A stretch of 64,000 nt of DNA from Sphaerisporangium viridialbum (GTDB taxonomy: Bacteria > Actinomycetota > Actinomycetes > Streptosporangiales > Streptosporangiaceae), in contig NZ_CP187232.1 in NCBI RefSeq assembly GCF_049674955.1, positions 3,348,001 to 3,412,000 on the forward strand, written 5' to 3'. The notes under the pieces are model-generated. The model had not been told where the DNA came from. It saw only the letters and a program-made list of their open reading frames with translations, and made no database searches. Of the stretch, positions 42,850 through 51,303 are shown piece after piece. Numbering within the stretch: the first letter of the stretch is position 1; the number at the start of each line of letters is the position of its first letter. A program made the position numbers and the translations under genes.

Positions 42850-43566
42850 GTGCTTGCGATCGACCGGGTCAGGATGGCGTTCACCGACCGCCACGGCGGG
42901 GTGAGCGCCGGGCCGTACGGCACGCGCAACCTTGGCGGGTCGGTCGGCGACGATCCCGCGGCCGTCGCCGAGAACCGCGCGCGCACCGCGAAGGGCTTCG
43001 GGCTCGACCCCGGCGAGGTCGTGTTCATGCGGCAGGTCCACGGCCGCGACGTGAGCTACGCCGCCGGGCCTTTCGGGGCCGACCCGCCCTCGCTGGACGG
43101 CGTGTTCACCGACCGGCCGGGCCTCGGGCTCGCCGTGCTCGCCGCCGACTGCGCGCCCGTCCTGCTCGCCGACCCCGTCACGGGCGTGGTCGGCGGCGCC
43201 CACTCCGGCCGGGTCGGCACGGTGGCAGGCGTGGTGACCGCCCTGGTCGAGGCGATGCGCTCGCACGGCGCCGGCGACCTGGTCGCGCTGGTCGGCCCGC
43301 TGGCGTGCGGCGAGTGCTACGAGGTGCCGGAGGAGCTGCGCCGGGAGGTGGCCGAGGTGCTGCCGGAGGCCTGGTCGGTCAGCCGCGAGGGCACTCCGGC
43401 GCTCGACCTGCGGGCGGGCATCGCCGCCCAGCTCGCCCGGGCCGGGGTGACCGACGTCCGGCACGACGGCCGCTGCACGATCGAGACGGCCGGCCTCTAC
43501 TCCCATCGCAGGGAGCGGCTGACCGGCCGGTTCGCGGGTTACGTCTGGCTCGACGCCGAAGGCTGA
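42850..43566 (+). CDS. PgeF/YfiH-type multicopper (laccase-domain) protein
   Basis: A 238-residue protein of the PgeF family (formerly polyphenol oxidase), members of which act on purine nucleosides or on UDP-MurNAc-peptide errors. Motifs: FMRQVHGRDV near residue 59, LAADCAPVLLAD near 99, GGAHSGRVGTV near 117 (usual form AHAGWRG), and CGECYEVP near 155. In most actinobacteria this gene follows ftsZ; here it stands alone, so it may be a second copy. Its last 28 bases overlap the convergent acyltransferase gene. Confidence 0.85.
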   Translation: MLAIDRVRMAFTDRHGGVSAGPYGTRNLGGSVGDDPAAVAENRARTAKGFGLDPGEVVFMRQVHGRDVSYAAGPFGADPPSLDGVFTDRPGLGLAVLAADCAPVLLADPVTGVVGGAHSGRVGTVAGVVTALVEAMRSHGAGDLVALVGPLACGECYEVPEELRREVAEVLPEAWSVSREGTPALDLRAGIAAQLARAGVTDVRHDGRCTIETAGLYSHRRERLTGRFAGYVWLDAEG

Positions 43567-45008
43567 GCGGCCCCGCGCCGGCTCCGGTTCCGGTTCCCGG
43601 CCGGCGTGACCAGGGCGAGCCCGGTCACGATCGCGGCGCTTCCCAGCATCGGCGTCACGCCCGTGGCGAAGCCGGTGATCGTCAGCGTGAGCAGTCCCGC
43701 GCCGGCCAGCGCCGCCGACGAAAGGGCCCGCGCCCAGCCCGGCGCCCAGCCCGGCGCCCAGCCCGGCGCCCAGCCCGGCGCCCTGTCCGGCGTCCGGCCG
43801 GTGGCCCCGTCCGGCCTCCCGCCGAGCGTCCGGCCGGTGGTTCCGTACGAAGTGGCGGGCGGCTCCTCGAACCGGGCGAAGAGCCGGATCAGCGGCCGTA
43901 CGACGAGCACGAGCGCGGTCAGCCAGATCGGCCACCCGGCCAGCCAGGCGGCGCCGCCGGGTGCGGGGGTCGCGATGCCCAGCCCCACGACCGCCACGCC
44001 CGCGACCACGAACAGCGCGCTCATGTGCCACAGGTAGACGGTCATCATGCGCGGCCCGGCCCAGGTCACGATCCGCCCGACGGCGGGCCTCGCCGCCAGC
44101 CGCAGGATGGCCGGGCGCAGGATCATCGCCAGCCCGATCTGCCCGAACGCCACGGCCAGCAGCGCGGCGGTCGGCGGGGCCATGTTCGACATCGCGGCGC
44201 CCGGCATCCCGATCATGCTGCCCGGATACGGCCCGAAGGCCACCAGGGCGACGGCGGCGGCGAAACCGCCGGCCGCCATCAGCCGGTACCCGCGGAGCCG
44301 CCCGCTCGCGTAGAGGAAGCCGAGCTGGTGCACCGCGAGCCAGACCAGCCCGACATTGAGGAACCCCGCAGCCTCCAGCCCGTTGAACCGCACCACGTCG
44401 ACCACCACGGCCCCCGCGGCCAGCGCGGCGGGGACGCGCCAGCCGTACCGCTCGCCGAGGCGGAGCAGCACAGGGGTGAGCGCCACCGCGAGCAGGTAGA
44501 TGGCGAGGAACCACAGCAGCTGCCCGGCCAGGCGGGCGGCCGTCTGCACCGGCTGCTCGGGCAGGCCGAGCGCGAGCAGCAGGTGGGGCAGGGGGATCCA
44601 CACCACGGCGAGGGGGAACACCGGCCAGGCCAGGCGGCGCACGCGGCCAGCGAGCCAGAGCGGCTCGCCGCCCCCGCGTGCCAGGTGCGACCGGTGGCTG
44701 ATCGCGTTGGCGGCCCCGCCCGCGAAGAAGACCAGGGGCATCACCTGGGTGATCCACGTGATGGCGAACGCTCCGGGAGTGGTGAACGCGTTGCCCGTGG
44801 TGATTCGGCCCTGAGCGTAGGACAGGACCGGGATGCTCCAGTGCTCCAGAACCACGACCGCGATGCCGAAAAGCCGGAGCAGGTCGATGAAAAGGTCGCG
44901 GCCCGGCCCCCTGTGGCGTGCGGGGGCGGAGGCGGGGCGGGTCACGCCTCCGCCGGTCACCTCGGCCTCGGGAGCGGTGATCGGGGGTCTTTCGAGCAGT
45001 GCCGGCAC
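43539..45008 (-). CDS. Acyltransferase-3-type membrane protein
   Basis: A 489-residue integral membrane protein with ten or so helices of the AT3 family, which O-acylate surface sugars. The N-terminal signature RDLFIDLLRLFGIAVVVLEHW contains the family's cytosolic Arg and His; a second block is MMTVYLWHMSALFV. Near the C-terminus four tandem APGW repeats (43736-43787, 12-bp units) link the last helices. The start is GTG 45008, with GAGG upstream. The substrate is unknown. Confidence 0.82.
   Translation of the reverse strand: MPALLERPPITAPEAEVTGGGVTRPASAPARHRGPGRDLFIDLLRLFGIAVVVLEHWSIPVLSYAQGRITTGNAFTTPGAFAITWITQVMPLVFFAGGAANAISHRSHLARGGGEPLWLAGRVRRLAWPVFPLAVVWIPLPHLLLALGLPEQPVQTAARLAGQLLWFLAIYLLAVALTPVLLRLGERYGWRVPAALAAGAVVVDVVRFNGLEAAGFLNVGLVWLAVHQLGFLYASGRLRGYRLMAAGGFAAAVALVAFGPYPGSMIGMPGAAMSNMAPPTAALLAVAFGQIGLAMILRPAILRLAARPAVGRIVTWAGPRMMTVYLWHMSALFVVAGVAVVGLGIATPAPGGAAWLAGWPIWLTALVLVVRPLIRLFARFEEPPATSYGTTGRTLGGRPDGATGRTPDRAPGWAPGWAPGWAPGWARALSSAALAGAGLLTLTITGFATGVTPMLGSAAIVTGLALVTPAGNRNRSRRGAAQPSASSQT
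43736..43787. repeat. 12-bp tandem repeat inside the acyltransferase gene
   Basis: The unit CCCGGCGCCCAG is repeated about four times, giving APGWAPGWAPGWAPGW in the protein. Being a multiple of three, copy changes keep the frame. Confidence 0.85.
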
Positions 45009-45143
45009 GGCGCACCTCGTATCGTCTGGGGGAGCCCTAGCGGGAAATCAGGGGAAATCCGATGGCTTGAGGCTCTCGCCGGCGACCCTGCCGGCGCAGT
45101 GACGGATACGGGTGTCTTCAGGGGAGATCACATGACTGTTTCA

Positions 45144-45161
45144 GGTAGGGCTGGCCCTACC
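45144..45161. promoter_or_regulatory. Palindrome upstream of the two-component pair
   Basis: Arms GGTAGGGC and GCCCTACC around TG. It lies about 60 bp upstream of the probable leaderless start of the kinase gene, a distance suited to activation by the pair's own NarL-type regulator. The assignment is inference. Confidence 0.55.
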
Positions 45162-45220
45162 CCGGTGAGACCGGCACACGGGGTCGAACGGGCCCCGGTC
45201 GCGCTCGTAACTTGGTCGCC

Positions 45221-46468
45221 ATGAGATCCCTCCTCAAGCACCTTGGCGCCGACACCCGGTACACCCTGCTGGGGCTGCCCCTCGCCATCCTGAGCTTCAG
45301 CCTGCTGGTCCCCGGATTCGCCGCCGGGCTCGGCACCGTGGTGGTCTGGATCGGGCTCCCCATCCTGGCCGTGACCATGCTGGTGGCACGGGGTTTCGCC
45401 GACGTCGAGCGGCGCTGGCTCCCCGAGATCCTCGGCCGCCCGGTGGCCCGCCCGCGTTACAAGAAGCCCCCGGAGAACGCCGGATGGGCGCGCAGGCTGA
45501 TCCAGCCGCTCGCGAACGGCCAGTCGTGGCTCGACCTGCTGCACGGCGTCGTGGTCTTCCCGATCGCGATCGTGACGTTCGTGGTGACCGTGACCTGGTG
45601 GGCGGTGACCGTGGCGGGCCTGCTGTACCCCCTCTACGGCTGGATCATCTCCAACATCCCCGGCAACACCCAGCTCCCCGAGCTGCTCGGATTCGGCCGC
45701 GGCTATCTCACCGACAGCGCGTTCTACCTGGTCATCGGAGCGGTGTTCGCCATCACCCTTCCGGGGATCGTCCGTGGCGCCGCGCTGCTCCAGGCGGGGC
45801 TCGGCAGGGCGCTGCTCACCGGGGTGGCCGAGCTGCACGAGCGCATCGACGACCTCACCGAGGGACGGGCCGCCGCGGTGTCGGCCGAGGCCAGCGCGCT
45901 GCGCAGGCTGGAGCGCGACATCCACGACGGGCCGCAGCAGCGCCTGGTGTACCTGGCGATGGAGCTCTCCCGGGCCCAGCGCCAGCTCCAGAAGGACCCG
46001 CAGGGGGCGCACGCGACGCTCTCGGAGGCGATCACGGCGACCCGCGAGACGCTCGACGAGCTTCGGGCGCTGTCCCGGGGCATCGCGCCGCCGATCCTGA
46101 GCGACCGCGGCCTCGCCCCCGCGCTCGCCGCGCTGGCCGGCCGCTGCATCATCCCGGTCGAGCTGGACGTGCAGACCGCCGAGCGGTACACCGCCGTGGT
46201 CGAGAACTCCATCTACTACGTGGCGGCCGAGACGCTGACCAACATCTCCAAGCACAGCAGGGCCGAGCTGTGCACGCTGTCGCTCAGCCGGGTGGGTGAC
46301 ACGCTGCTGCTCACGATCGGCGATGATGGGGTCGGCGGCGCACACGTCGCCAAGGGCCATGGACTGGCCGGTCTGGCCGACCGGCTGCGCGCGGTGGACG
46401 GCGAGCTGATCGTCCAGTCACCGGCGGGCGGGCCGACTTTGATCATTGCGGAGGTTCCGTGCGGGTAG
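45221..46468 (+). CDS. Sensor-domain NarL-type histidine kinase
   Basis: A 415-residue membrane kinase. The N-terminal 200 residues form a four-helix putative sensor domain (TLLGLPLAILSFSLLVPGFAAGLG; WIGLPILAVTMLVARGFADVERRWLPEILG). The HisKA_3 box is RRLERDIHDGPQQRLVYLAMEL with the acceptor His near 234, and the HATPase has YYVAAETLTNISKHS and GHGLAGLADRLRAVDG. ATG 45221 has no ribosome site; TAACTT at 45208-45213 suggests a leaderless transcript. The regulator gene overlaps its 3' end by ten bases. Confidence 0.92.
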   Translation: MRSLLKHLGADTRYTLLGLPLAILSFSLLVPGFAAGLGTVVVWIGLPILAVTMLVARGFADVERRWLPEILGRPVARPRYKKPPENAGWARRLIQPLANGQSWLDLLHGVVVFPIAIVTFVVTVTWWAVTVAGLLYPLYGWIISNIPGNTQLPELLGFGRGYLTDSAFYLVIGAVFAITLPGIVRGAALLQAGLGRALLTGVAELHERIDDLTEGRAAAVSAEASALRRLERDIHDGPQQRLVYLAMELSRAQRQLQKDPQGAHATLSEAITATRETLDELRALSRGIAPPILSDRGLAPALAALAGRCIIPVELDVQTAERYTAVVENSIYYVAAETLTNISKHSRAELCTLSLSRVGDTLLLTIGDDGVGGAHVAKGHGLAGLADRLRAVDGELIVQSPAGGPTLIIAEVPCG

Positions 46469-47106
46469 TCGTGGCCGATGACGCCGTTCTCATCCGATCC
46501 GGCCTGGTGAGGCTGCTGGAGGAGTTCGGCTGCGAGGTGGTGGCCGCGGTGGGCGACGGCGACGCCCTGGTGAGGTCCGTCGCCGCCCACCGTCCCGACA
46601 TCTCGGTCGTGGACGTCCGCATGCCGCCCAGCTTCACCGACGAGGGCCTGCGCGCCGCCGTCGAGGCCCGGCGCCAGGTGCCCGGCTCCCCGGTGATGAT
46701 CCTTTCGCAGTACGTCGAGGTCTCCTACGCCGACGACCTGCTCGCCGACGCCCGGGGCGCGGTCGGTTACCTGCTGAAGGACCGGGTCGCCGACGTGGAG
46801 GAGTTCCTCGACGGGCTCCGCCGGGTGGCCTCGGGAGGCACCGTCTTCGACCCGCAGGTGGTGGCACAGCTGATGGTCCGGCGTCGCAGAGACGATCCCC
46901 TGGCGTCCCTGACCCCGAGGGAGCGCGAGGTGCTCGGGCTGATGGCCGAGGGGAAGTCCAACCCCGCCGTCGGCCGCCAGCTCGTCATCACCGACGGCGC
47001 GGTGGAGAAGCACGTCAGGAGCATCTTCAACAAGCTCGGCCTGTACGCCGACGACGGCGACCAGCACCGCAGGGTGCTCGCCGTCCTCGCCTATCTGAGG
47101 TCCTGA
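46459..47106 (+). CDS. NarL-type response regulator
   Basis: A 215-residue regulator. The receiver has VVVADDAVLIRSGLVRLLEEFG, phospho-acceptor Asp in ISVVDVRMPP and Lys in GYLLKDRV. The HTH reads LTPREREVLGLMAEGKSNPAVGRQL, then AVEKHVRSIFNKLGL. GTG 46459 lies within the end of the kinase gene, so the two are translationally coupled. Probable target: the palindrome at 45144-45161. Confidence 0.94.
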   Translation: MRVVVADDAVLIRSGLVRLLEEFGCEVVAAVGDGDALVRSVAAHRPDISVVDVRMPPSFTDEGLRAAVEARRQVPGSPVMILSQYVEVSYADDLLADARGAVGYLLKDRVADVEEFLDGLRRVASGGTVFDPQVVAQLMVRRRRDDPLASLTPREREVLGLMAEGKSNPAVGRQLVITDGAVEKHVRSIFNKLGLYADDGDQHRRVLAVLAYLRS

Positions 47107-47119
47107 CCCCTCGGGTCAG
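47103..47119. terminator. Bidirectional hairpin between convergent genes
   Basis: CTGACCC-CTC-GGGTCAG, seven-base arms and a three-base loop, spanning the stop codons of the response regulator and the convergent GNAT gene. There is no T-run, as is usual for actinobacterial terminators. Confidence 0.5.
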
Positions 47120-47862
47120 CCCGGGACGATCACGGTGATCGACGAGAACATGTGGCGGAAGCCGAGGCGTTCGTACACGCGCCGCGCAGGGTTGCCGTCG
47201 CTCACGGCGAGGCCGAGCGCGGGCAGGCCGTGCAGGGTGGCGAGGGCGAGGGCGCGGCGGAGCATCACGGCGCCGAGCCCGGCGAACCTCGGGCCGGGGG
47301 AGCGGAAGACGTCGAAGACCCACGGGCCGCCGGAGGGCGGATGGCCGCCGAGCACGCCGACCAGCACACCGGCCGCCACCTGGCCGTTCCGCAGGAGCAG
47401 GCCGCCGCAGGGGAGCAGCGGGCCGTAGGACTCACCGGCGAGCAATGGGGCGAGATCGCGCGCGAGGGCGGTGGCGTCGTCGCCCGCGTTGTGGTCGGGA
47501 TGGCCGGGCGGGTAGGCGCTCCGCCAGGCGGGGAAGACCTCCTCGGCCGGGACGGCGTCGCAGGAGACCACGCCGTAGCCGGTCTCCGCCCATTCCGGCG
47601 GGGCGGGGTCGGCGCGGAGGTCGCGGGAGTAGGCGTGGGCGTGCCGGAGGCGCCGGCCGCCGGCGGACAGCAGACGCCTGCCGAGATCCTCGTCGCCCGA
47701 GACCACCCAGCCCGGCATCTCGCGGAGGATGACCTCCACCGCACCCGGCCCGAGCACCTGCGCGAGGTCGGCGTACGGGCGCCCGGCGCGGGTGCCCTCG
47801 ACGTAGCTGAGCACAGGACGGCCCGCGGAATCGGTGACCGTACGGCGGCTGAGAGTCTCCAC
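47116..47862 (-). CDS. GNAT family N-acetyltransferase
   Basis: A 248-residue acetyltransferase. The acetyl-CoA loop region is FAGLGAVMLRRALALATLHGLPALGLAVSDGNPARRVYERLGFRHM near the C-terminus; the N-terminal half is family-divergent, with PGHPDHNAGDD in the middle. GTG 47862 is chosen because a TAACGT box ends eight bases before it on the minus strand, as in leaderless genes. The substrate is unknown. Confidence 0.85.
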   Translation of the reverse strand: METLSRRTVTDSAGRPVLSYVEGTRAGRPYADLAQVLGPGAVEVILREMPGWVVSGDEDLGRRLLSAGGRRLRHAHAYSRDLRADPAPPEWAETGYGVVSCDAVPAEEVFPAWRSAYPPGHPDHNAGDDATALARDLAPLLAGESYGPLLPCGGLLLRNGQVAAGVLVGVLGGHPPSGGPWVFDVFRSPGPRFAGLGAVMLRRALALATLHGLPALGLAVSDGNPARRVYERLGFRHMFSSITVIVPG

Positions 47863-47914
47863 GTCGTCAAACGTTAGAGCGGATCCCCGAGGCCAGGCCA
47901 CTTCTTTTCGGGTG

Positions 47915-47971
47915 ATTTGTCGCCAAATATGATCATTTGTCTGGTTTGTCCGGGAGTATTTGCCGCAAATA
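47915..47971. promoter_or_regulatory. Cluster of ATTTG...CAAAT palindromes in an AT-rich gap
   Basis: ATTTG-TCGC-CAAAT at 47915-47928 and TATTTG-CCG-CAAATA at 47957-47971, with a further CATTTG between them. The whole gap 47863-48135 is AT-richer than its surroundings and lies between the divergent GNAT and redox-operon starts. These look like two operators for one regulator, which I cannot identify. Confidence 0.5.
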
Positions 47972-48135
47972 GTGGAAAATTCAAGCGCGCCGAATTTCTG
48001 TAACGTTCTGGTACCAGCGAGACTGCAGAGGCGCTAGTGTGATCGCGCGCGCAAATGTCCCGATAGATCCCGGTAGGCACCCAGCGGCACGTTGCCCGGT
48101 TTATGCCGGCACTGCGTTATCTGGCGGAGGACGGG

Positions 48136-48897
48136 ATGAATCAAACGCGACATCGACGAGCTCCGCAACGGTCTCGATCACGGGCCCCGATCGTGGTCGG
48201 ACTGTTCACGTCCACGTCGCTCCTGGCGGGGACCGCTCTCCTCGGAGCATCGGTCCTCGTCGAAGTACAGCAGTTTCTGATCTTCTACGCGGGGGTGTTC
48301 ACTCTCCTTGGACTGACTGGGACGGTGGTCGTCGGACTGGCCGCCACCGATCGCTTGATCCTCGCGGTACGGCACCGCGTGTTCATGCAGGGCCTGCACA
48401 GGGCGTTCGCCGTCGTGGCGGTCGGCTCCCTGATCACGCACGTGATCCTGCAGATAATGAGGGGGCGCGTGGCCCCCGCCTCCGCGTTCCTGCCGTTCGG
48501 CGGAGCCGGTTTCGCGATCGGCCTCGGCACCGTCGCCTCCGACCTGATGATCCTGGTGGCGGCCACGGGCGCCTTCCGCGGACGGTTCGTGGGCATCAAG
48601 TGGCCCTGGCTGTGGCGGGTGCTCCATGTCATGGCCTACGTCTCCTGGCCCGTCGCCATCGTGCACGGGCTCACGGCGGGACGGTCCGCGGCCGACTGGG
48701 TCACCATGTGCTACGTCGGCTCCCTCGCCGCGGTGGCGCTCGCCCTGCTCGTGCGGCTGGTGGTGACCGTCGGTCCCAAGGACGGCCCCGTCGCCGCCCG
48801 CCCGGCCAACATCGGCCGCAAGGCGGAGCAGATCCGCGTGGACGACGTGTTCGACGAGGAGTTCTGGGTGACGTTGAGAAAGGAGGTACGGCGATGA
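48136..48897 (+). CDS. Cytochrome-b/ferric-reductase-like membrane protein
   Basis: A 253-residue protein with six membrane helices. Histidines positioned to hold haem occur in MQGLHRAFAVVAVGSLITHVILQ and LWRVLHVMAYVSWPVAIVHG. ATG 48136 is preceded by GGAGG six bases upstream; the in-frame start at 48103 lacks one. The stop overlaps the start of the NuoF-like gene (ATGA), so the two products probably form one electron-transfer unit at the membrane. Confidence 0.75.
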   Translation: MNQTRHRRAPQRSRSRAPIVVGLFTSTSLLAGTALLGASVLVEVQQFLIFYAGVFTLLGLTGTVVVGLAATDRLILAVRHRVFMQGLHRAFAVVAVGSLITHVILQIMRGRVAPASAFLPFGGAGFAIGLGTVASDLMILVAATGAFRGRFVGIKWPWLWRVLHVMAYVSWPVAIVHGLTAGRSAADWVTMCYVGSLAAVALALLVRLVVTVGPKDGPVAARPANIGRKAEQIRVDDVFDEEFWVTLRKEVRR

Positions 48898-50381
48898 CCA
48901 CGTACGGAGTGCAGGACGTGTTCAGGATCGGGCCGGGCCGCCTGACCGCCGGCCTCGACAGCTCGCCGAGGCTCGACTACGACACCCACCGGCGGGTGCA
49001 CGGCCACATGCCCCGCCTGCCGATCGACGACCTGATCGCGCTGGCCGAGCTCGGTGACCTGCGCGGCCGCGGCGGCGCGGGCTTCCCGTTCGCCCGCAAG
49101 CTCAGGGCCGTGATCGACTCGGCGGGACGCAGGGGAGCGCCCATCACGGTGGTGGTCAACGCCACCGAGGGCGAGCCCGCGGCGCACAAGGACAAGGTGC
49201 TGCTCACCCGGGCCCCGCACCTGATCCTGGACGGCGCCGACCTGGTGGCCAGGGCGCTGTCCGCCGTGGAGATCGTCGTGGGCGTGGCCCACGGCGGCCC
49301 CGGGGAGCGCTCGCTGCTCAACGCCATACACGAGCGGGGCATGACGGACACCGTACGGGTGGTCCGCATGCCCGACCGCTTCATCTCCGGCGAGGGCGGG
49401 GCGCTGGTGCGCGGCATCAACGGCGAGCGGCCCATCCCGCCCGGCCGCAAGGTCCGCTCCAGCGACAGCGGCGTGGGCGGCATGCCGACCATGCTGTCCA
49501 ACGCCGAGACCTACGCCCAGCTCGCGCTGATGGCGATGCTGGGCGTCGACATGTACTCCTCGGTGGGCCTGCCCTCCGAGCCGGGAACGGTGCTGCTCAG
49601 CGTCACCGGCTCGGCGCGCCGCCCGGCGGTCGTGGAGACCCCCACCGGCGTCCGGCTCCGCGAGGTGCTCGACCTGTGCGACGCCACGGTGGGCCAAGGG
49701 GTGCTGCTCGGCGGCTACCACGGCAAGTGGATGTCGCCCGAGGCGGTGGAGCGGGCCGAGGTGTCCCGCGCCGGGTTCGAGGCCCTGGGCGGAGCGCTCG
49801 GCGCCGGCATCGTGGTGCCGCTCGGCTGGGACTCCTGCCCGCTCGGCGAGACCGCCAGGGTCGCCAGGTACATGGCCGGTCAGAGCGCCGGCCAGTGCGG
49901 GCCGTGCTACATGGGGCTGCCCGACCTGGCGCAGGCGTTCGGCGCGCTGGCCGACGGCACCGGGCACATCGAGGCGGTGCAGCGCGCCGCCGCGACGATG
50001 AAGGGCCGGGGCGCCTGCGGCCACCCCGACGGCACCGCGCGCTTCGTGCTGTCCGCCATCGACGTCTTCGCCGAGGACATCATGACGCACGCGGCGTACG
50101 GCACCTGCGGCGCCCCGGTGCGCGGCGTGCTGCCGCTGCCGGCCGAGCCCTCGTTTCGCGCTGCTGAGGCGCAGCTGATCCTCGACTGGTCACGCTGCGA
50201 GGGACACGGGCTGTGCTCGGAGGTCATCCCCGAGCTGATCAGGCTCGACCAGCACGGCTACCCGGTGGTCAGCACCGCTTCCGTACCGGGCCGGCTGGAA
50301 GGCGACGCGCGCAGGGCGATCGAGATGTGCCCCGCGCTCGCGCTCCGGCTGACCCCTGCCCCCACAGAGAGCAGGCGATAG
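48894..50381 (+). CDS. NuoF-like flavoprotein fused to a C-terminal ferredoxin
   Basis: A 495-residue protein. The FMN/NADH region has RGRGGAGFPFARKL near residue 57 and SGEGGALVRGINGERPIPPGRK near 165. The cluster region has AGQCGPCYMGL near 332 and GRGACGHPDG near 371; compared with the NuoF consensus SCGxCxPC, the first Cys is Ala. A ferredoxin module closes the protein (CEGHGLC near 434-440, then MCPALAL). It probably passes electrons from a pyridine nucleotide or reduced carrier to or from the membrane cytochrome encoded just upstream. Confidence 0.83.
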   Translation: MTTYGVQDVFRIGPGRLTAGLDSSPRLDYDTHRRVHGHMPRLPIDDLIALAELGDLRGRGGAGFPFARKLRAVIDSAGRRGAPITVVVNATEGEPAAHKDKVLLTRAPHLILDGADLVARALSAVEIVVGVAHGGPGERSLLNAIHERGMTDTVRVVRMPDRFISGEGGALVRGINGERPIPPGRKVRSSDSGVGGMPTMLSNAETYAQLALMAMLGVDMYSSVGLPSEPGTVLLSVTGSARRPAVVETPTGVRLREVLDLCDATVGQGVLLGGYHGKWMSPEAVERAEVSRAGFEALGGALGAGIVVPLGWDSCPLGETARVARYMAGQSAGQCGPCYMGLPDLAQAFGALADGTGHIEAVQRAAATMKGRGACGHPDGTARFVLSAIDVFAEDIMTHAAYGTCGAPVRGVLPLPAEPSFRAAEAQLILDWSRCEGHGLCSEVIPELIRLDQHGYPVVSTASVPGRLEGDARRAIEMCPALALRLTPAPTESRR

Positions 50382-50391
50382 GACACGACGG

Positions 50392-51303
50392 TCAGGCGAC
50401 GGGGATCGCCAGCAGGCGGACCCCGTCCTCCCTGCGCACCTCGAAATGGTCGATCTCGGTCTTGGCGAGGGCCGTGCCGCCCGTCAGGCGCAACGGGTCG
50501 GGATGCCCCGCCACGCCGTACCCCTCCCCGGGAGGGATGCGCCAGCCGGACACGACGTCGGTGTCCCCGGACCGGGAAACGGCCACCAGGCTGCAGCGCT
50601 CGGGCCCGCGCACCCCGGCGAGCTGGAATGCCACCTCGGTGCCCCAGACCTTGGCGACCAGGCCGACCGAGCCGCTGACCCCCGTGTCGGGGCTGGTGCC
50701 CTCGCTGATGTCGGCCTTGGCCGAGCCGCTGGGCGCCGCGACGACCTTCGCGGGATCTCCGCGCGGCCACAGCTGAGCCGTGGCGGTGCCGGTGACCCCG
50801 ACCACCAGGGCGGCGGCGACGCCCAGCCACATGACCCGGCGGCGCCGGACCCGCGCCTCGGCGAGCTCGTCCTGCCGCCCGTCGTCACGGGCCGCGGCCC
50901 TGCGATGGCCGCGGGAGGGGGCCCGCCTGCGCGGATGAGGCGACCACAGGTCTCTCACCACGCCGGTGGGGGAGCCGTTCACGGCCCCGTTCGTCCCGTA
51001 CCCCGTGCCGTTGACTGTGCCGCCGGGTTGGCCGCCAAGTGGGCCGTTGAGTGCGCCGCCGGGTGCGCCGTTGAGTGCGGCGCCGTTCACCGTGCCCGGG
51101 ACCGTGCCGCCCGCCATGCCCTTCATGCCGCGTTTGAGGACGTCCAGCGCGTCGGGCAGCTCGTACATGTCGCGCAGCTCGTCCTGGCAGCTCGCGCAGT
51201 CGAGCAGGTGGCGGTCGAAGGCCTCGGAGTCCTCCTTGTTGAGTGCTCCGAGGATGTAGGCCGCCACCTCCACGTGAGGGGGTGAATCCATGAGACCGGT
51301 CAC
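50392..51303 (-). CDS. Anti-sigma factor with zinc-finger and single membrane helix (RskA/RslA type)
   Basis: A 303-residue membrane anti-sigma factor. The ZAS motif is FDRHLLDCASCQDEL with a His at residue 10 (PHVEVAAYIL). One helix (VMWLGVAAALVVGVTGTATA, about 155-175) leads to an extracellular RskA-like domain. Between finger and helix lies a Gly/Asn-rich insert of about 50 residues with repeated GTVNG and GALNG. GTG 51303 overlaps the sigma gene's TGA as GTGA. It should hold the SigL-like sigma factor inactive until an envelope or redox signal. Confidence 0.9.
   Translation of the reverse strand: MTGLMDSPPHVEVAAYILGALNKEDSEAFDRHLLDCASCQDELRDMYELPDALDVLKRGMKGMAGGTVPGTVNGAALNGAPGGALNGPLGGQPGGTVNGTGYGTNGAVNGSPTGVVRDLWSPHPRRRAPSRGHRRAAARDDGRQDELAEARVRRRRVMWLGVAAALVVGVTGTATAQLWPRGDPAKVVAAPSGSAKADISEGTSPDTGVSGSVGLVAKVWGTEVAFQLAGVRGPERCSLVAVSRSGDTDVVSGWRIPPGEGYGVAGHPDPLRLTGGTALAKTEIDHFEVRREDGVRLLAIPVA

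Noticed and set aside
42139..45015. Very long minus-strand open frame of 958 codons
   Set aside because: It is a shadow of the acyltransferase, PgeF-like and DUF4232 genes; its translation is Arg/Gly/Pro/His-rich with no domain.
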